From Luteimonas sp. S4-F44 (GTDB lineage: Bacteria; Pseudomonadota; Gammaproteobacteria; Xanthomonadales; Xanthomonadaceae): DNA of 64,000 bases. The stretch is taken from contig NZ_CP093340.1 in the NCBI RefSeq assembly GCF_022637415.1, positions 3,385,001 to 3,449,000 of the forward strand, given 5' to 3'. The notes beneath the pieces were generated by a model. That model was not told the DNA's origin, did not search any database, and worked only from the letters and a program-made list of their open reading frames with translations. This document shows positions 19,948 to 29,390 of this stretch, in pieces; the stretch's first letter is position 1; every line of letters begins with the position of its first letter. Position numbers and translations under genes: made by a program.

Positions 19948-20079
19948 GGGCTGGAGGTCCTGGACGGGGCCGCACTGCACCGGGCGGCTGCGGCGCGCGC
20001 GGACGACCGACGGCCGCGCCGAAGGAAAGCAGGCACCGTGGCGCGCCGCCACCGGACCCGGCGGCGCGCTCGGCGCGGT

Positions 20080-20658
20080 TCAGGCTGCGGCGTCGGCCTT
20101 GCCGATCGCCGCGACGATGCGCGCAAACACCTCGTCGAGCGGACCGACGCCGTCGACCACCGTCAGCTGGCCGTGGTCGCGGTAGAAGCCGATCACCGGC
20201 GCGGTCTGCTGGTCATAGACCTTGAGGCGGTGGCGCACCGATTCGGGACTGTCGTCGGCGCGCCCTTCCGCCTTCGCCCGGCCGGCGAGCCGCTCGACGA
20301 TCTGCTCGTTGTCGACCTCCAGCTGCACGGCGGCATCGAAGGTCTGGCCCAGCTTGGCCAGCAACGCATCGAGCGCGGCGGCCTGGGCGAGGTTGCGCGG
20401 GTAGCCGTCGAGGATGAAGCCGGCGCGGGTGTCCTCGCGCGACAGGCGGTCCTCGAGCATGCCCAGCAGGATCTCGTCGGAGACCAGGTCGCCGCGGTCC
20501 ATCACCGCCTTGGCCTGAAGACCCAGCGGCGTGCCGGCGGCGACTTCGGCGCGCAGCAGATCGCCGGTGGAGATGTGCGGCACGTGCAGGTGCTCCTTCA
20601 GTCGTGCGGCCTGCGTGCCTTTGCCCGAACCGGGCGCTCCGAGAAGAACCAAACGCAT
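20080..20658 (-). CDS. adk: Adenylate kinase
   Basis: A 192-residue short-form adenylate kinase, which interconverts ATP + AMP and 2 ADP. LLGAPGSGKGTQAARL is the P-loop; DLLRAEVAAGTPLG and GFILDGYPRNLAQA (AMP site) follow; the lid is the short type (RAKAEGRADDSPESVRHRLKVY) without zinc cysteines. ATG20658 begins MRLVLLGAP; five upstream residues are unsupported. It is divergent from pfp with a 118-base shared promoter region. Confidence 0.97.
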   Translation of the reverse strand: MRLVLLGAPGSGKGTQAARLKEHLHVPHISTGDLLRAEVAAGTPLGLQAKAVMDRGDLVSDEILLGMLEDRLSREDTRAGFILDGYPRNLAQAAALDALLAKLGQTFDAAVQLEVDNEQIVERLAGRAKAEGRADDSPESVRHRLKVYDQQTAPVIGFYRDHGQLTVVDGVGPLDEVFARIVAAIGKADAAA

Positions 20659-20776
20659 CGAACGCTCCTGCAAGTGTGGGGAGCCCTCCGGTCCTGCGAC
20701 TACACTCGGGCAGGGCGGCGAACGGCCGCATCAGCTTAACGTATCCCGCCACGACCCGAATCGACGAGGCCCTGCG

Positions 20777-22033
20777 ATGCCCTCCGGAACCCTGCTCTAC
20801 GCCCAGTCGGGCGGCGTCACCGCCGTCATCAACGCCACCGCCTCGGCCGTCCTGCAGGAGGCGCGTGCGCAAGGCGTCCGCGTGCTGGCCGCGCGCAACG
20901 GCATCCTCGGCGCGCTGCGAGAGGACCTGGTCGACGCCTCGAAGCTGCCGATCTCCGCGGTCCGGGCGCTGGCGCACACCCCCGGCGGCGCCTTCGGCTC
21001 GTGCCGCCACAAGCTCGGCACGCTCGAGGCCGACCGCGCGCGCTACGAGCGCCTGCTGGACGTGCTGCGCGCGCACGATGTGCGCTGGTTCCTCTACAAC
21101 GGCGGCAACGACTCGGCCGACACCGCGCTCAAGGTCTCGAAGCTGGCGCGGGCCTTCGATTACCCGCTGACCTGCATCGGCGTGCCCAAGACCGTCGACA
21201 ACGACCTGGCGGTCACCGACTGCTGCCCGGGCTTCGGCTCGGCGGCCAAGTACACCGCGGTGTCGGTGCGCGAGGCCGCGCTCGACGTCGCCGCGATGGC
21301 CGACACCTCGACCAAGGTCTTCGTCTACGAGGCCATGGGCCGCCATGCCGGCTGGCTCGCCGCAGCCGCGGGCCTGGCCGGCCAGGGCCCGGACGAGGCG
21401 CCGCAGTTGATCCTGTTCCCCGAACGCGCGTTCGACGAGGCCGACTTCCTGGCCAACGTGCGCCGCGTGGTCGAGCGCGTGGGCTGGTGCGTCGTGGTCG
21501 CAAGCGAGGGCATCCGCACCGCCGATGGCCGCTTCGTCAGCGACGCCGGCGGCGGCCGCGACGCCTTCGGCCATGCCCAGCTCGGCGGCGTCGCCGCGCA
21601 TCTGGCCGGTCGGGTCAAGGACGCGCTGGGTCTGAAGGTGCACTGGGCGCTGCCCGATTACCTGCAGCGCTCGGCCCGGCACCTGGCCTCCAAGACCGAT
21701 GTCGAGCACGCGATGGCGGTCGGTCGCGAGGCGGTGCGCTTCGCGCTCGCCGGCCGCAACGCGACCATGCCGGTGATCCGGCGCACCGCCGACGCGCCGT
21801 ATCGCTGGAAGATCGAAGCCGCACCGCTGGAGAAGGTCGCCAACCACGAAAAGACCATGCCCGCCGGCTTCATCCGCCGCGACGGCTACGGCATCACCGC
21901 GGCCGCCCGCCGTTATCTCGAACCGCTGGTGCGCGGCGAGGCGCCGCCACCCTATGGGCGCGACGGTCTGCCGAAATACGTGACCCCAGCGTTGACCCCG
22001 GTGCCGCGCACCCTGGCCGACTGGGACGGCTGA
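20777..22033 (+). CDS. pfp: Pyrophosphate-dependent 6-phosphofructokinase
   Basis: A 418-residue phosphofructokinase of the PPi-using clade. LYAQSGGVTAVINATASAV starts the protein; LYNGGNDSADTA (the GG-N-D site that favours pyrophosphate over ATP), GVPKTVDNDL (catalytic PKT-x-DND) and YEAMGRHAGWLAAA are the signature stretches. It phosphorylates fructose-6-phosphate reversibly with PPi. In xanthomonads this type replaces or supplements ATP-PfkA. Full length, with the substrate-contact NHEKTMPAGFI preserved near the C-terminus. Confidence 0.93.
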   Translation: MPSGTLLYAQSGGVTAVINATASAVLQEARAQGVRVLAARNGILGALREDLVDASKLPISAVRALAHTPGGAFGSCRHKLGTLEADRARYERLLDVLRAHDVRWFLYNGGNDSADTALKVSKLARAFDYPLTCIGVPKTVDNDLAVTDCCPGFGSAAKYTAVSVREAALDVAAMADTSTKVFVYEAMGRHAGWLAAAAGLAGQGPDEAPQLILFPERAFDEADFLANVRRVVERVGWCVVVASEGIRTADGRFVSDAGGGRDAFGHAQLGGVAAHLAGRVKDALGLKVHWALPDYLQRSARHLASKTDVEHAMAVGREAVRFALAGRNATMPVIRRTADAPYRWKIEAAPLEKVANHEKTMPAGFIRRDGYGITAAARRYLEPLVRGEAPPPYGRDGLPKYVTPALTPVPRTLADWDG

Positions 22034-22139
22034 CGGCATCGGCGGCCTCGCCGCGCAGGATGACCGAGTCATGACGTGCCATTGAATCGCCGGCACCACC
22101 CCCGATCTTGGTCGGCACCCCCGACGCCAGCCGCGCCCG

Positions 22140-22952
22140 ATGCCCGAACTGCCCGAAGTCGAAACCACCCGTGCCGGCCTGGCGCCGCATCTCGAAGGTC
22201 GCCGGATCGTGGCGGTCCAGATGCGCCGGCCCGACCTGCGCTGGCCGATCCCGCCGGAAGTGGCTGCACAGTTGCCCGGTCAGCGCATCGACGGCATCCG
22301 CCGCCGCGCCAAGTACCTGCTGCTCGACACTGCGGCCGGCAGCGCGCTGCTGCATCTGGGCATGTCGGGCAGCCTGCGCGTACTCACGCCCGAGGTGCCG
22401 GTGCGCGCCCACGACCATGTCGACATCGCCTTGGATTCGGGCCGGGTGCTGCGCTTCAACGACCCCCGGCGGTTCGGCTGCCTGCTGTGGCAGGCGCCGG
22501 GCCAGACTCATGCGCTGCTGCAGGACCTGGGCCCCGAACCGCTCGGCGACGCCTTCGACGGCGACCATCTGTTCCACGCCAGCCGCGGCCGGCGCGCGCC
22601 GGTCAAGGCCATGCTGATGGACCAGCGCATCGTCGTCGGGGTCGGCAACATCTACGCGGCCGAAGCACTGTTCGCGGCCGGCATCTCGCCGCTGCGCGAG
22701 GCCGGCAAGATCTCGCGCGCCCGCTACGCGCGCCTGGCCGACGAGGTCCGCCGCATCCTCGCCTATGCGATCCGGCGCGGCGGCACCACGCTGCGCGACT
22801 TCATCAGCCCCGACGGCGCGCCGGGCTACTTCGAGCAGGAACTGTCGGCCTACGGCCGCGGCGGCGCGCCGTGCCCGCGCTGCGGCGGCGTGCTGCGCCA
22901 GGCCTCGATCGCCCAGCGCGCGACCGTGTGGTGCCCGCGCTGCCAGCGCTGA
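22140..22952 (+). CDS. mutM: Formamidopyrimidine-DNA glycosylase
   Basis: A 270-residue base-excision repair enzyme that removes 8-oxoguanine and formamidopyrimidines. Processing exposes the catalytic [10 protein letters not shown] start (Pro-2, Glu-3); the lysine is in [22 protein letters not shown] and [13 protein letters not shown] are family blocks, and [13 protein letters not shown] precedes the helix-two-turn-helix. The C-terminal zinc finger CPRCGG...CPRCQ is complete. The gene converges on tdk with four bases between the stops. Confidence 0.97.
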   Translation: MPELPEVETTRAGLAPHLEGRRIVAVQMRRPDLRWPIPPEVAAQLPGQRIDGIRRRAKYLLLDTAAGSALLHLGMSGSLRVLTPEVPVRAHDHVDIALDSGRVLRFNDPRRFGCLLWQAPGQTHALLQDLGPEPLGDAFDGDHLFHASRGRRAPVKAMLMDQRIVVGVGNIYAAEALFAAGISPLREAGKISRARYARLADEVRRILAYAIRRGGTTLRDFISPDGAPGYFEQELSAYGRGGAPCPRCGGVLRQASIAQRATVWCPRCQR

Positions 22953-22956
22953 AGCG

Positions 22957-23583
22957 CTACAACGGCAGCTCGGGCTGCGCCGGTTCGATCCGGCCTTCGC
23001 CGCGCACGATGCGCTTGAACTCGGCCCGGCTCACCGACACGTAGCGTTCGTTGCCGCCGATCTCGACCTGCGGGCCGTCGTGCACGGCGTAGCCGCGCTC
23101 GTCCACGCGCACGGTCATCGTCGCCTTCCTGCCGGTGTGGCAGATGGTCTTGATCTCGCTCAGTTCGTCGGCCCAGGCCAGCAGCGCCTGGCTGCCTTCG
23201 AACAGCTCGCCGCGGAAATCTGTCCGCAGGCCGTAGCACAGCACCGGAATGCGCAGCGCATCGACGACCTCCGACAGCTGCCAGACCTGGGCGCGGGTCA
23301 GGAACTGGGCCTCGTCGACCAACACGCAGTCGATCCTGGGCACATCGTCGCCCGTGCCCAGCGCGCGCACGCAGGCGAGCAGGTCGTCGTCGCGGTCGAA
23401 CGCGATCGCCTCGGCCGACAGCCCGATCCGCGAGGCCACCCGCCCGACCCCGGCGCGGTCGTCGAGCCGCGGGGTGAGGATCGCCACGCGCATGCCGCGC
23501 TCGCGGTAGTTGTGCGCGCTCTGCAGCAGCGTGGTGGTCTTCCCGGCGTTCATCGCCGAATAGTAGAAGTAGAGCTTGGCCAT
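22957..23583 (-). CDS. tdk: Thymidine kinase
   Basis: A 208-residue type-II thymidine kinase for nucleoside salvage. [20 protein letters not shown] is the P-loop region, [13 protein letters not shown] the Walker-B/lasso region and [17 protein letters not shown] the substrate lid. Compared with the usual family pattern, the zinc-binding cysteines are largely missing: the ICFC-type knuckle reads ICHTG and the late VCR reads VSR. The fold may manage without structural zinc. It is divergent from rep (75 bases apart). Confidence 0.94.
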   Translation of the reverse strand: MAKLYFYYSAMNAGKTTTLLQSAHNYRERGMRVAILTPRLDDRAGVGRVASRIGLSAEAIAFDRDDDLLACVRALGTGDDVPRIDCVLVDEAQFLTRAQVWQLSEVVDALRIPVLCYGLRTDFRGELFEGSQALLAWADELSEIKTICHTGRKATMTVRVDERGYAVHDGPQVEIGGNERYVSVSRAEFKRIVRGEGRIEPAQPELPL

Positions 23584-23658
23584 CGCCGGATTCTACCGGC
23601 CCAGGGGCCGGCGCCGTCGGCCGGTACACTATGCGTCGCTAGACAGACGCCCCACCCG

Positions 23659-25635
23659 ATGTACGGTCTGAACCCCCAACAAGCCCAGGCTCTCGGCCAC
23701 GTCGAGGGCCCGCTGCTCGTGCTGGCCGGCGCGGGCAGCGGCAAGACGCGCGTGATCGTGGAGAAGATCGCCCATCTGATCCAGTCCGGGCGCTACCCGG
23801 CCAAGCGCATCGCCGCGATCACATTCACCAACAAGTCGGCCAAGGAGATGCGCGAGCGCATCGCCAAGCGCCTGCGCGGCGACGCCGCCGATGGGCTGAC
23901 GATCTGCACCTTCCACGCCCTGGGCCTGAAGATGCTGCAGATCGAGCACGCCAAGCTGGGGCTGCGTCGCGGGTTTTCGATCTTCGACGCCGACGATGCC
24001 GCCGCGCAGATCAAGGACCTGCTGCCCGGCGCCAAGCCCGACGTGGTGCAGGCGATGCAGGGCCTGGTCTCACGCGCCAAGAACGCCGGCCTGTCGCCCG
24101 AGCAAGCGCACGCGGCCGCGACCAGCGCGCGCGAATTCGAGGCCGCCGCGCTCTACGCCCGTTACCAGGAGCGTCTGGCGGCGTTCAACGCGGTCGACTT
24201 CGACGACCTGATCCGCTTGCCGGTGCAACTGCTCGAATCCGACGAGGACGCGGTGCTGGGCTGGCGCGAGCGCATCGGCTATCTGCTGGTCGACGAGTGC
24301 CAGGACACCAACGACGCGCAGTACCGGCTGCTCAAGGCGATCGCCGGGCCCAAAGGCAACTTCACCTGCGTTGGCGACGACGACCAGAGCATTTACGCCT
24401 GGCGCGGCGCCAATCCCGAAAATCTGGCCGCCCTGGGGCACGATTACCCGACGCTGCGCATCGTCAAGCTCGAACAGAACTACCGCTGCAGCAACCGCGT
24501 CCTGCGCGCGGCCAATGCGCTGATCGCCAACAACCCGCACGAACACCCCAAGACGCTGTGGAGCGCGCAACCAGACGGCGAGCGCATCCGGGTGTGGGAG
24601 TGCCGTGACAGCGCGCACGAGGCCGAGAAAGTCGCCGGCGAGATCCACTTCCTGCAGTCCGCGCGCAAGGCCGAGTGGAGCGAGTTCTGCATCCTGTTCC
24701 GCAGCAATCACCTTTCGCGGCCGCTGGAAAAAGCGTTGCAACTGCTGCGCGTGCCCTACCACCTGAGCGGCGGCACCGCGTTCCTGGACCGCGGCGAGGT
24801 CAAGGACGCGATGTCGTGGCTGCGCGTGCTGGCCAATCCTGACGACGACTCGGCGTTCCTGCGCGCGGTGCAGTCGCCCAGCCGCGGTGTCGGCCAGACG
24901 ACGCTGGCCAAGCTGGCCGAGCTTTCGCGCAGTGCGCAGATGCCGATGTCGCGGGCGATCGAATCGATGGGGCTGCTCAAGCAGCTGACCCCGCGCGCGG
25001 CCAATGCGCTGAGCGAGTTCGCCGACATCCTGCGCGAACTGCGCGACGACGCGCGCCACATGCTGCCGGGCGATCTGGTGCGCAAGCTCAACGAGCGCTC
25101 CGGCCTGATCGCGATGCTGCAGGCGCAGTGCAAGAGCGAAGAGCTGTTCCGGATCCGCCGCGGCAATCTCGACGAACTCGCCGACTGGTTCGAAGGCGCG
25201 CGCGGCGCGGGGCCGGGCGAACTGGCTTCGCAGCTGGCGCTGCTCACGCATGCCGACAAGGGCGATGCCGGCAACCAGGTGCGGCTGATGAGCATGCACG
25301 CCGCCAAGGGTCTGGAGTTCCGCTATGTGTTCATCATCGGTATGGACGACAACACCCTGCCGCACGAATCGAGCATCGACGAGGGCCGCATCGACGAAGA
25401 GCGCCGGCTGCTGTACGTGGGCATCACCCGCGCCAAGGAACAGCTGTGGCTGTCGTATCCGCGCGAGACCCAGCGCTGGGGTCAGAAGCTGCGACTGACC
25501 CCCAGCCGGTTCTTCGAGGAACTGCCGGCCGCCGAGATCCAGCGCGATGGCGCCGACCCGGTCGCCGACGCGCAGCGCAAGCGCGAGCGCGCCAACCACG
25601 GCTTCGCCTCGATCAAGGCGCTGCTCGACAGCTGA
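23659..25635 (+). CDS. rep: ATP-dependent DNA helicase Rep
   Basis: A 658-residue superfamily-1A 3'-5' helicase. The order of motifs is intact: Q-motif LNPQQAQAL, Walker A LAGAGSGKTRV, motif Ia AITFTNKSAKEMRER, Walker B LVDECQDTN, motif III VGDDDQSIYAWRGA, motif IV LEQNYRCSNRVLRAA, motif V MSMHAAKGLEF and motif VI RRLLYVGITRAKEQL. Length and the DDQSIYAWRGA form fit Rep rather than UvrD or PcrA. Rep helps replication forks pass protein roadblocks and restarts. Met23659 is the first residue of the family alignment. Confidence 0.95.
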   Translation: MYGLNPQQAQALGHVEGPLLVLAGAGSGKTRVIVEKIAHLIQSGRYPAKRIAAITFTNKSAKEMRERIAKRLRGDAADGLTICTFHALGLKMLQIEHAKLGLRRGFSIFDADDAAAQIKDLLPGAKPDVVQAMQGLVSRAKNAGLSPEQAHAAATSAREFEAAALYARYQERLAAFNAVDFDDLIRLPVQLLESDEDAVLGWRERIGYLLVDECQDTNDAQYRLLKAIAGPKGNFTCVGDDDQSIYAWRGANPENLAALGHDYPTLRIVKLEQNYRCSNRVLRAANALIANNPHEHPKTLWSAQPDGERIRVWECRDSAHEAEKVAGEIHFLQSARKAEWSEFCILFRSNHLSRPLEKALQLLRVPYHLSGGTAFLDRGEVKDAMSWLRVLANPDDDSAFLRAVQSPSRGVGQTTLAKLAELSRSAQMPMSRAIESMGLLKQLTPRAANALSEFADILRELRDDARHMLPGDLVRKLNERSGLIAMLQAQCKSEELFRIRRGNLDELADWFEGARGAGPGELASQLALLTHADKGDAGNQVRLMSMHAAKGLEFRYVFIIGMDDNTLPHESSIDEGRIDEERRLLYVGITRAKEQLWLSYPRETQRWGQKLRLTPSRFFEELPAAEIQRDGADPVADAQRKRERANHGFASIKALLDS

Positions 25636-25671
25636 GCGACGGCGGCCGCTGCGGCCACCGTCGCGGCGGCA

Positions 25672-26325
25672 TCAGGGCGTGACGTCCCCAGCCGGCGCGA
25701 GCGCGGCCAGGGCCTCGCGCAGCGCCGCGACCTCGGCCTCGAGCGCCTCCACGCGCGCCACCAGCGCCTCGTCGCTGCGCGCGGCCTCGCCCCGTGGCTC
25801 GGTCATCGGCAGGCTCTCGACATCGACCGGCCCGCACAGCAGATGCGCGAACCGTTCCTCGCGGCGGCCCGCGCCCGGCGGGATGCGCACCAGCAGCGCC
25901 TTGGCCGCCATCCGCTCCAGATGGTGGCGCACGTCCTCGATGTCGCCAAAGGCATGCAGCCGCTCGCTGCGCGCCTGCAACTCGTGCGCGGTCTGCACGC
26001 CGCGCAGCAGCAGCACGGCGAGCAGCGCGATCTGCGGCGGCGGCAGGTCCAGCACGCTGCCCACGCTGTGCTCGTAGCGCTCGGCGCGCGACGAGAACGA
26101 CTGCCGCGCCAGCCGATGCTGCTCGAGCTGGCGCAGAGCGTGGTGGGTGTCGCCGAAGCTCAACGCCATCACCGGCTCGCGCGCGGTCTTCTGGTTGGCC
26201 GCCGACTGCGCAGCGTTGACGGTCAGCGGATAGACGTCGGGCGTGGTCGCCTGTTTTTCGATCAGGCAGCCGAGCACGCGGGCCTCGGCGGGACTCAGTT
26301 CCGGCCAGCGGACGGTCTGGTGCAT
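25672..26325 (-). CDS. YceH-like (DUF480) protein
   Basis: A 217-residue protein of the YceH family, built of two winged-helix domains followed by a C-terminal coiled coil. [21 protein letters not shown] and [16 protein letters not shown] at the start, and [22 protein letters not shown] in the second winged helix, are conserved. The tail ([21 protein letters not shown]) is a clear coiled coil. The role is unknown; the folds suggest nucleic-acid binding. It converges on rep, with 36 bases between the stops. Confidence 0.9.
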   Translation of the reverse strand: MHQTVRWPELSPAEARVLGCLIEKQATTPDVYPLTVNAAQSAANQKTAREPVMALSFGDTHHALRQLEQHRLARQSFSSRAERYEHSVGSVLDLPPPQIALLAVLLLRGVQTAHELQARSERLHAFGDIEDVRHHLERMAAKALLVRIPPGAGRREERFAHLLCGPVDVESLPMTEPRGEAARSDEALVARVEALEAEVAALREALAALAPAGDVTP

Positions 26326-26438
26326 GTCGGCTCCTGTCGAACGGGGCGGGCATGATCGCCCGAGTGCGCCGGGATGTCATGCCGGCGTGAAGACCTGCGG
26401 TTACACTCCCCGGCCGATCGATCCACAGGCGTTCCGCG

Positions 26439-27353
26439 ATGCGCACCACGTTCTCCGCCATGCCCCTGCTCGCCAGCGCGTTGCTGATCGCGGCCTGCAA
26501 ACCCGTGGCCGCGCCCGCCGACGCCCCCGCGGCCGCGCCGCAAGCCGCCGCGACGCCCGCCACCGACGCCAGCGCGCCCGCCGACAACCTCAATGCGGTG
26601 CTCTGGGTGCAGCGTTCGGAGGAATACCGCGCCAACAGCCTGTCGCTGTTCCGCGCCGCCGCCGACCACCTCGATGCGGCCCTCGCCGAGCCGAACTGGG
26701 ACGCGCTGGTGCCGGCCGAGCGCGAGTTGGCGGGCGACGCACGCGCGCTGCCGCCGGCGGTGATCATGGACATCGACGAAACCGTGCTCGACAACTCGCC
26801 CTACCAGGCACGCCTGGTGCACAACGGCCTGGAGTACGACGAGGTCAGCTGGGCGCAATGGGTCGCCGAGAAGAAGGCCCGCCCGGTCCCCGGCGTGCTC
26901 GAATTCGCCAAGGCCGCCGAAGCCAAGGGCGTGACCATCCTCTACCTGTCCAACCGCGCGCAACACCTGCAGGAAGCGACGCTCGCCAACCTGCGCGCCG
27001 AAGGTCTGCCGGTGAAGAACGACAGTGTGTTCCTGGGACTGGGCACGCACGTGGAAGGCTGCGAACAGCACGGCAGCGAGAAGACCTGCCGCCGCCGCCT
27101 GGCCGGACGCCAGTACCGGGTGCTGATGCAGTTCGGCGATCAGCTCGGCGACTTCGTCGAAGTGCTCGCCAACACGGGCGAGGCGCGCACGCAGTTGCTC
27201 GACGAGTACGGCGACTGGTTCGGCGAGCGCTGGTGGATGCTGGCCAATCCGACCTACGGCGGCTGGGAACCGGCCCAGTTCAACAACGCCTGGGACCAGC
27301 CCGCGTCGGCCAGGCGTGCCGCCAAGCGCGCGGCCCTCGATCTGGCGCCCTGA
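26439..27353 (+). CDS. e(P4)-type class C acid phosphatase lipoprotein
   Basis: A 304-residue lipoprotein (lipobox LLIAACK, Cys near residue 21) with an Ala/Pro-rich linker and a HAD class-C phosphatase domain. The nucleophile motif is VIMDIDETVLDNSPYQ near residue 108; YLSNRAQHLQE is motif II, and QFGDQLGDFVE the metal motif. Relatives (e(P4), OlpA) are outer-membrane-anchored 5'-nucleotidases that release nucleosides or nicotinamide riboside for uptake. It is the last ordinary gene before the secretion locus and is followed by a strong terminator. Confidence 0.9.
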   Translation: MRTTFSAMPLLASALLIAACKPVAAPADAPAAAPQAAATPATDASAPADNLNAVLWVQRSEEYRANSLSLFRAAADHLDAALAEPNWDALVPAERELAGDARALPPAVIMDIDETVLDNSPYQARLVHNGLEYDEVSWAQWVAEKKARPVPGVLEFAKAAEAKGVTILYLSNRAQHLQEATLANLRAEGLPVKNDSVFLGLGTHVEGCEQHGSEKTCRRRLAGRQYRVLMQFGDQLGDFVEVLANTGEARTQLLDEYGDWFGERWWMLANPTYGGWEPAQFNNAWDQPASARRAAKRAALDLAP

Positions 27354-27385
27354 TCGAAGGCGCAAGGCTGCCTCGCCCTCAACCA

Positions 27386-27504
27386 CTTAGGTCGCAAACC
27401 TGAAGCATTGCGTCAGCTTGCTGGACCCGTTAAGCTGAACAGGTCAACACCGAGTCCTCCGGCATCGTCCGGTTCAGGGAGACCCCACGGGTCTCCCTTT
27501 TTTT
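27386..27504 (+). ncRNA. Candidate structured RNA or attenuator ahead of the secretion locus
   Basis: The 368-base gap 27354-27721 contains no plausible coding region in its first part but a row of hairpins: CTTAGGT/ACCTGAAG with one bulge (27386-27405); TCAGCTT (27413-27419) with AAGCTGA (27432-27438); CTGAAC (27435-27440) with GTTCAG (27472-27477), which competes with the previous stem; and the terminator starting at 27477. The mutually exclusive pairings suggest either a 3'-UTR small RNA of about 120 bases or a leader/attenuator. No known RNA family was recognised. Confidence 0.35.
27477..27504 (+). terminator. Strong intrinsic terminator
   Basis: GGGAGACCC (27477-27485), loop CAC, GGGTCTCCC (27489-27497), then seven T residues. 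It is a perfect 9-bp stem with a 3-base loop. It ends transcripts from the acid phosphatase gene or from the structured RNA before it. Confidence 0.9.
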
Positions 27505-27627
27505 GTCCCGCGGTGCCACGCGGCCACGCGCCAGTCCCGACGGATGGCTCTGCACCGCGATCGCGCGATGCGGCACCGTCGCGACAGTGGGTAGATGCAG
27601 CGTGCGCCTCGTCTACCTGTCCGCCCC

Positions 27628-27645
27628 CCTGGGGTTGTCCCCAGG
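27628..27645. repeat. CCTGGGG-N4-CCCCAGG palindrome upstream of the Pro-rich gene
   Basis: A perfect 7-bp inverted repeat (27628-27634 and 27639-27645) with the 4-base spacer TTGT lies 76 bases before the GTG start of the Pro-rich gene. Its geometry resembles the CTAGGG-N4-CCCTAG elements found at 31791 and 33069, but the downstream GATRCCAACG block is absent. The remainder of 27505-27721 shows nothing else clear. Confidence 0.35.
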
Positions 27646-27721
27646 TGTGGGCGTCAAAGCGTTCGGCTACCTTCGGGGGGTCCGGCCTGCACAGCCGACC
27701 GGGTCATCCCGAGGCCTCGTC

Positions 27722-29344
27722 GTGTCGCACTTCGACTCCATCGCAGATCGCGTCTCATCCGACCGGAGCAGAGTTACTGCGCTGCTGAACAACGGGCCGG
27801 GCGGACACGGTCTTGATATTGGTCCGCGGTTGGCGAACGCGTTCTCCGACACCATGAAATTGCTGACGGGCCAATTGGCTCAACAACAGTTCCCCGGCGT
27901 GAACTTCGTGAACGGGGCTCGCCCCTGGGACGGCGGCGCGCCGGTGGCGGATGCACGTCCGGGCTCCACCACGCTCCCTGGCGGCCTTCCGGTCCCGCCG
28001 CCCCCGCCGCTGCCGGCACTTCACGGCGGACAACCCATCCACAATGCCTGGAACGGCGGTCATCTCCACTCCGGTCATCCTTTCGGTCCGAACGTTGCAC
28101 CCCCTAACGGCATTCCCGCCGGTTCAGGGAACGACCTCGCCCCGGTCGCGCCCCGACCCGAGGGCAGTCATATGCCCCCTCTGCCTGCACCCAGCATCCC
28201 GGCACCGCCCCCAAGCCAGACCGGCGTGCTGCCGGCGCTAAGCAACCTGCTCGGCAATGCCCTACAGGCCGTCCACCAGTTGCTATCACCCGGCGCGGTG
28301 ACGACGCCCACAGTCGTCCAGCCAGGCCTGCCCGGCGGCGGCCCGCTCTCGACGCCGCAGGCCCTGCCGACGCCGATCACATCGGCTGCCAACCAGGTCG
28401 TGCGCGCGCTCAGCAATGCAGTGCCGGCCACCCCTCCGCCGACTGCCAGCATCACCACGCCTAACGCCGCGACGACGAACACACCACAGATGGGGGTCCC
28501 GAGCCAGGCAACCACCGCGCAGGCGATGCCGGCGCAGCAGGCGACCGCACCCGCACAGACGCTCGCGCAGCAGGCCGCGATTCCGCAGGTGCCGCAGACG
28601 ACGACCGCACAGCCCGGCCCACCGGCCCCCGGCACGGCGGCGTCGGTGCAGCCAGGGCCGGCGTCGGTGCCCGTGCAGGCGCCGCTTGCCCAGCCGCAGC
28701 GTACGGACGCCGCCGTGGTGCCAGTAGGCAACCCAGCCGCCGAGCGCAGCGCAGCGCCGCCGCAGACCGCCCCGCCGTCGCAGCTCGCGATCGCCAATAC
28801 GCCTGCCGGCACAACGCTCGCCGCCGTACCGGCGGCGGTGATGGCGGCCCAGACACCGCCCGCGCAACAGGTGGCCGGCAATACCCAGATCGCAGGCAAT
28901 CCCCAGGCAACGACACCGGCCGCCGGCGAACGCGGCGGCCCTTCGCGTGTCGACCTGGTGGCCACCGGCGTTTACACCGCCGACGGCCCGGGCCTGCGCC
29001 GCCGCAACTGGCTCAAGGTCGGCCCCGCCGACATCGGCCAGTGGATGCTCGCGCTGGCGCAGGGCCGGCGAGTGCTGATCCGCCCCCAGGACGATCTGCC
29101 GGCCGAAATCGCGCGTGCAATGCAGTGGCTGTTCTGGACACTTGCCCTGGTGGCCTACGGCTGCCTGGGCCTGGTGCTGGTCAGCGTTCTGCTGAACGTC
29201 AGCGACGTGCCGACTGTCCCTGCGATGCGACGCTGGAGCAGCGAACTCGCGTTCGCGGGCCTGGCGGCCGCCTGCGGTGCATGGTGGCTCGCCCGCCGGC
29301 TCAACGCTCCGGCACGCGGCTCGGCCGGCCCGCTCCGGCGATAG
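27722..29344 (+). CDS. Pro/Ala/Gln-rich protein with two C-terminal membrane helices
   Basis: About 540 residues from a GTG at 27722 (start uncertain; the frame is open from 27503 but the upstream part has no protein-like composition). After a short helical N-terminus (FDSIADRVSSDRSRVTALL), residues about 80-400 are a low-complexity stretch rich in Pro, Ala, Gln and Thr. A compact C-terminal domain follows (RVDLVATGVYTADGPGLRRR, KVGPADIGQWMLALAQGRRV) and then two hydrophobic helices at about 467-491 and 509-525. The family is not recognised. Position at the edge of the type III locus and the two-helix end make a translocon, secreted or membrane-anchored accessory role possible. Confidence 0.6.
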   Translation: MSHFDSIADRVSSDRSRVTALLNNGPGGHGLDIGPRLANAFSDTMKLLTGQLAQQQFPGVNFVNGARPWDGGAPVADARPGSTTLPGGLPVPPPPPLPALHGGQPIHNAWNGGHLHSGHPFGPNVAPPNGIPAGSGNDLAPVAPRPEGSHMPPLPAPSIPAPPPSQTGVLPALSNLLGNALQAVHQLLSPGAVTTPTVVQPGLPGGGPLSTPQALPTPITSAANQVVRALSNAVPATPPPTASITTPNAATTNTPQMGVPSQATTAQAMPAQQATAPAQTLAQQAAIPQVPQTTTAQPGPPAPGTAASVQPGPASVPVQAPLAQPQRTDAAVVPVGNPAAERSAAPPQTAPPSQLAIANTPAGTTLAAVPAAVMAAQTPPAQQVAGNTQIAGNPQATTPAAGERGGPSRVDLVATGVYTADGPGLRRRNWLKVGPADIGQWMLALAQGRRVLIRPQDDLPAEIARAMQWLFWTLALVAYGCLGLVLVSVLLNVSDVPTVPAMRRWSSELAFAGLAAACGAWWLARRLNAPARGSAGPLRR

Positions 29345-29390
29345 ACCCGCCAGCCGCGCGACCCGGCGCGCTCCCCGGTCCTGACCGCGC

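Noticed and set aside
20213..22168. A 651-codon leftward frame opposite pfp, and the 997-codon frame opposite plsB (51714-54707)
   Set aside because: Both mirror a well-conserved gene on the other strand; composition follows the codon bias of the real gene and no family motif appears.
27400..27500. Bacterial SRP RNA (ffs) as identity of the structured RNA
   Set aside because: The conserved GGAAGCAG-type domain IV loop is missing; only a weak AGGTCA resemblance exists.
27628..27645. CCTGGGG-N4-CCCCAGG as a third copy of the composite element
   Set aside because: Geometry is similar but the sequence differs and the second block is missing, so it is kept only as a simple inverted repeat.
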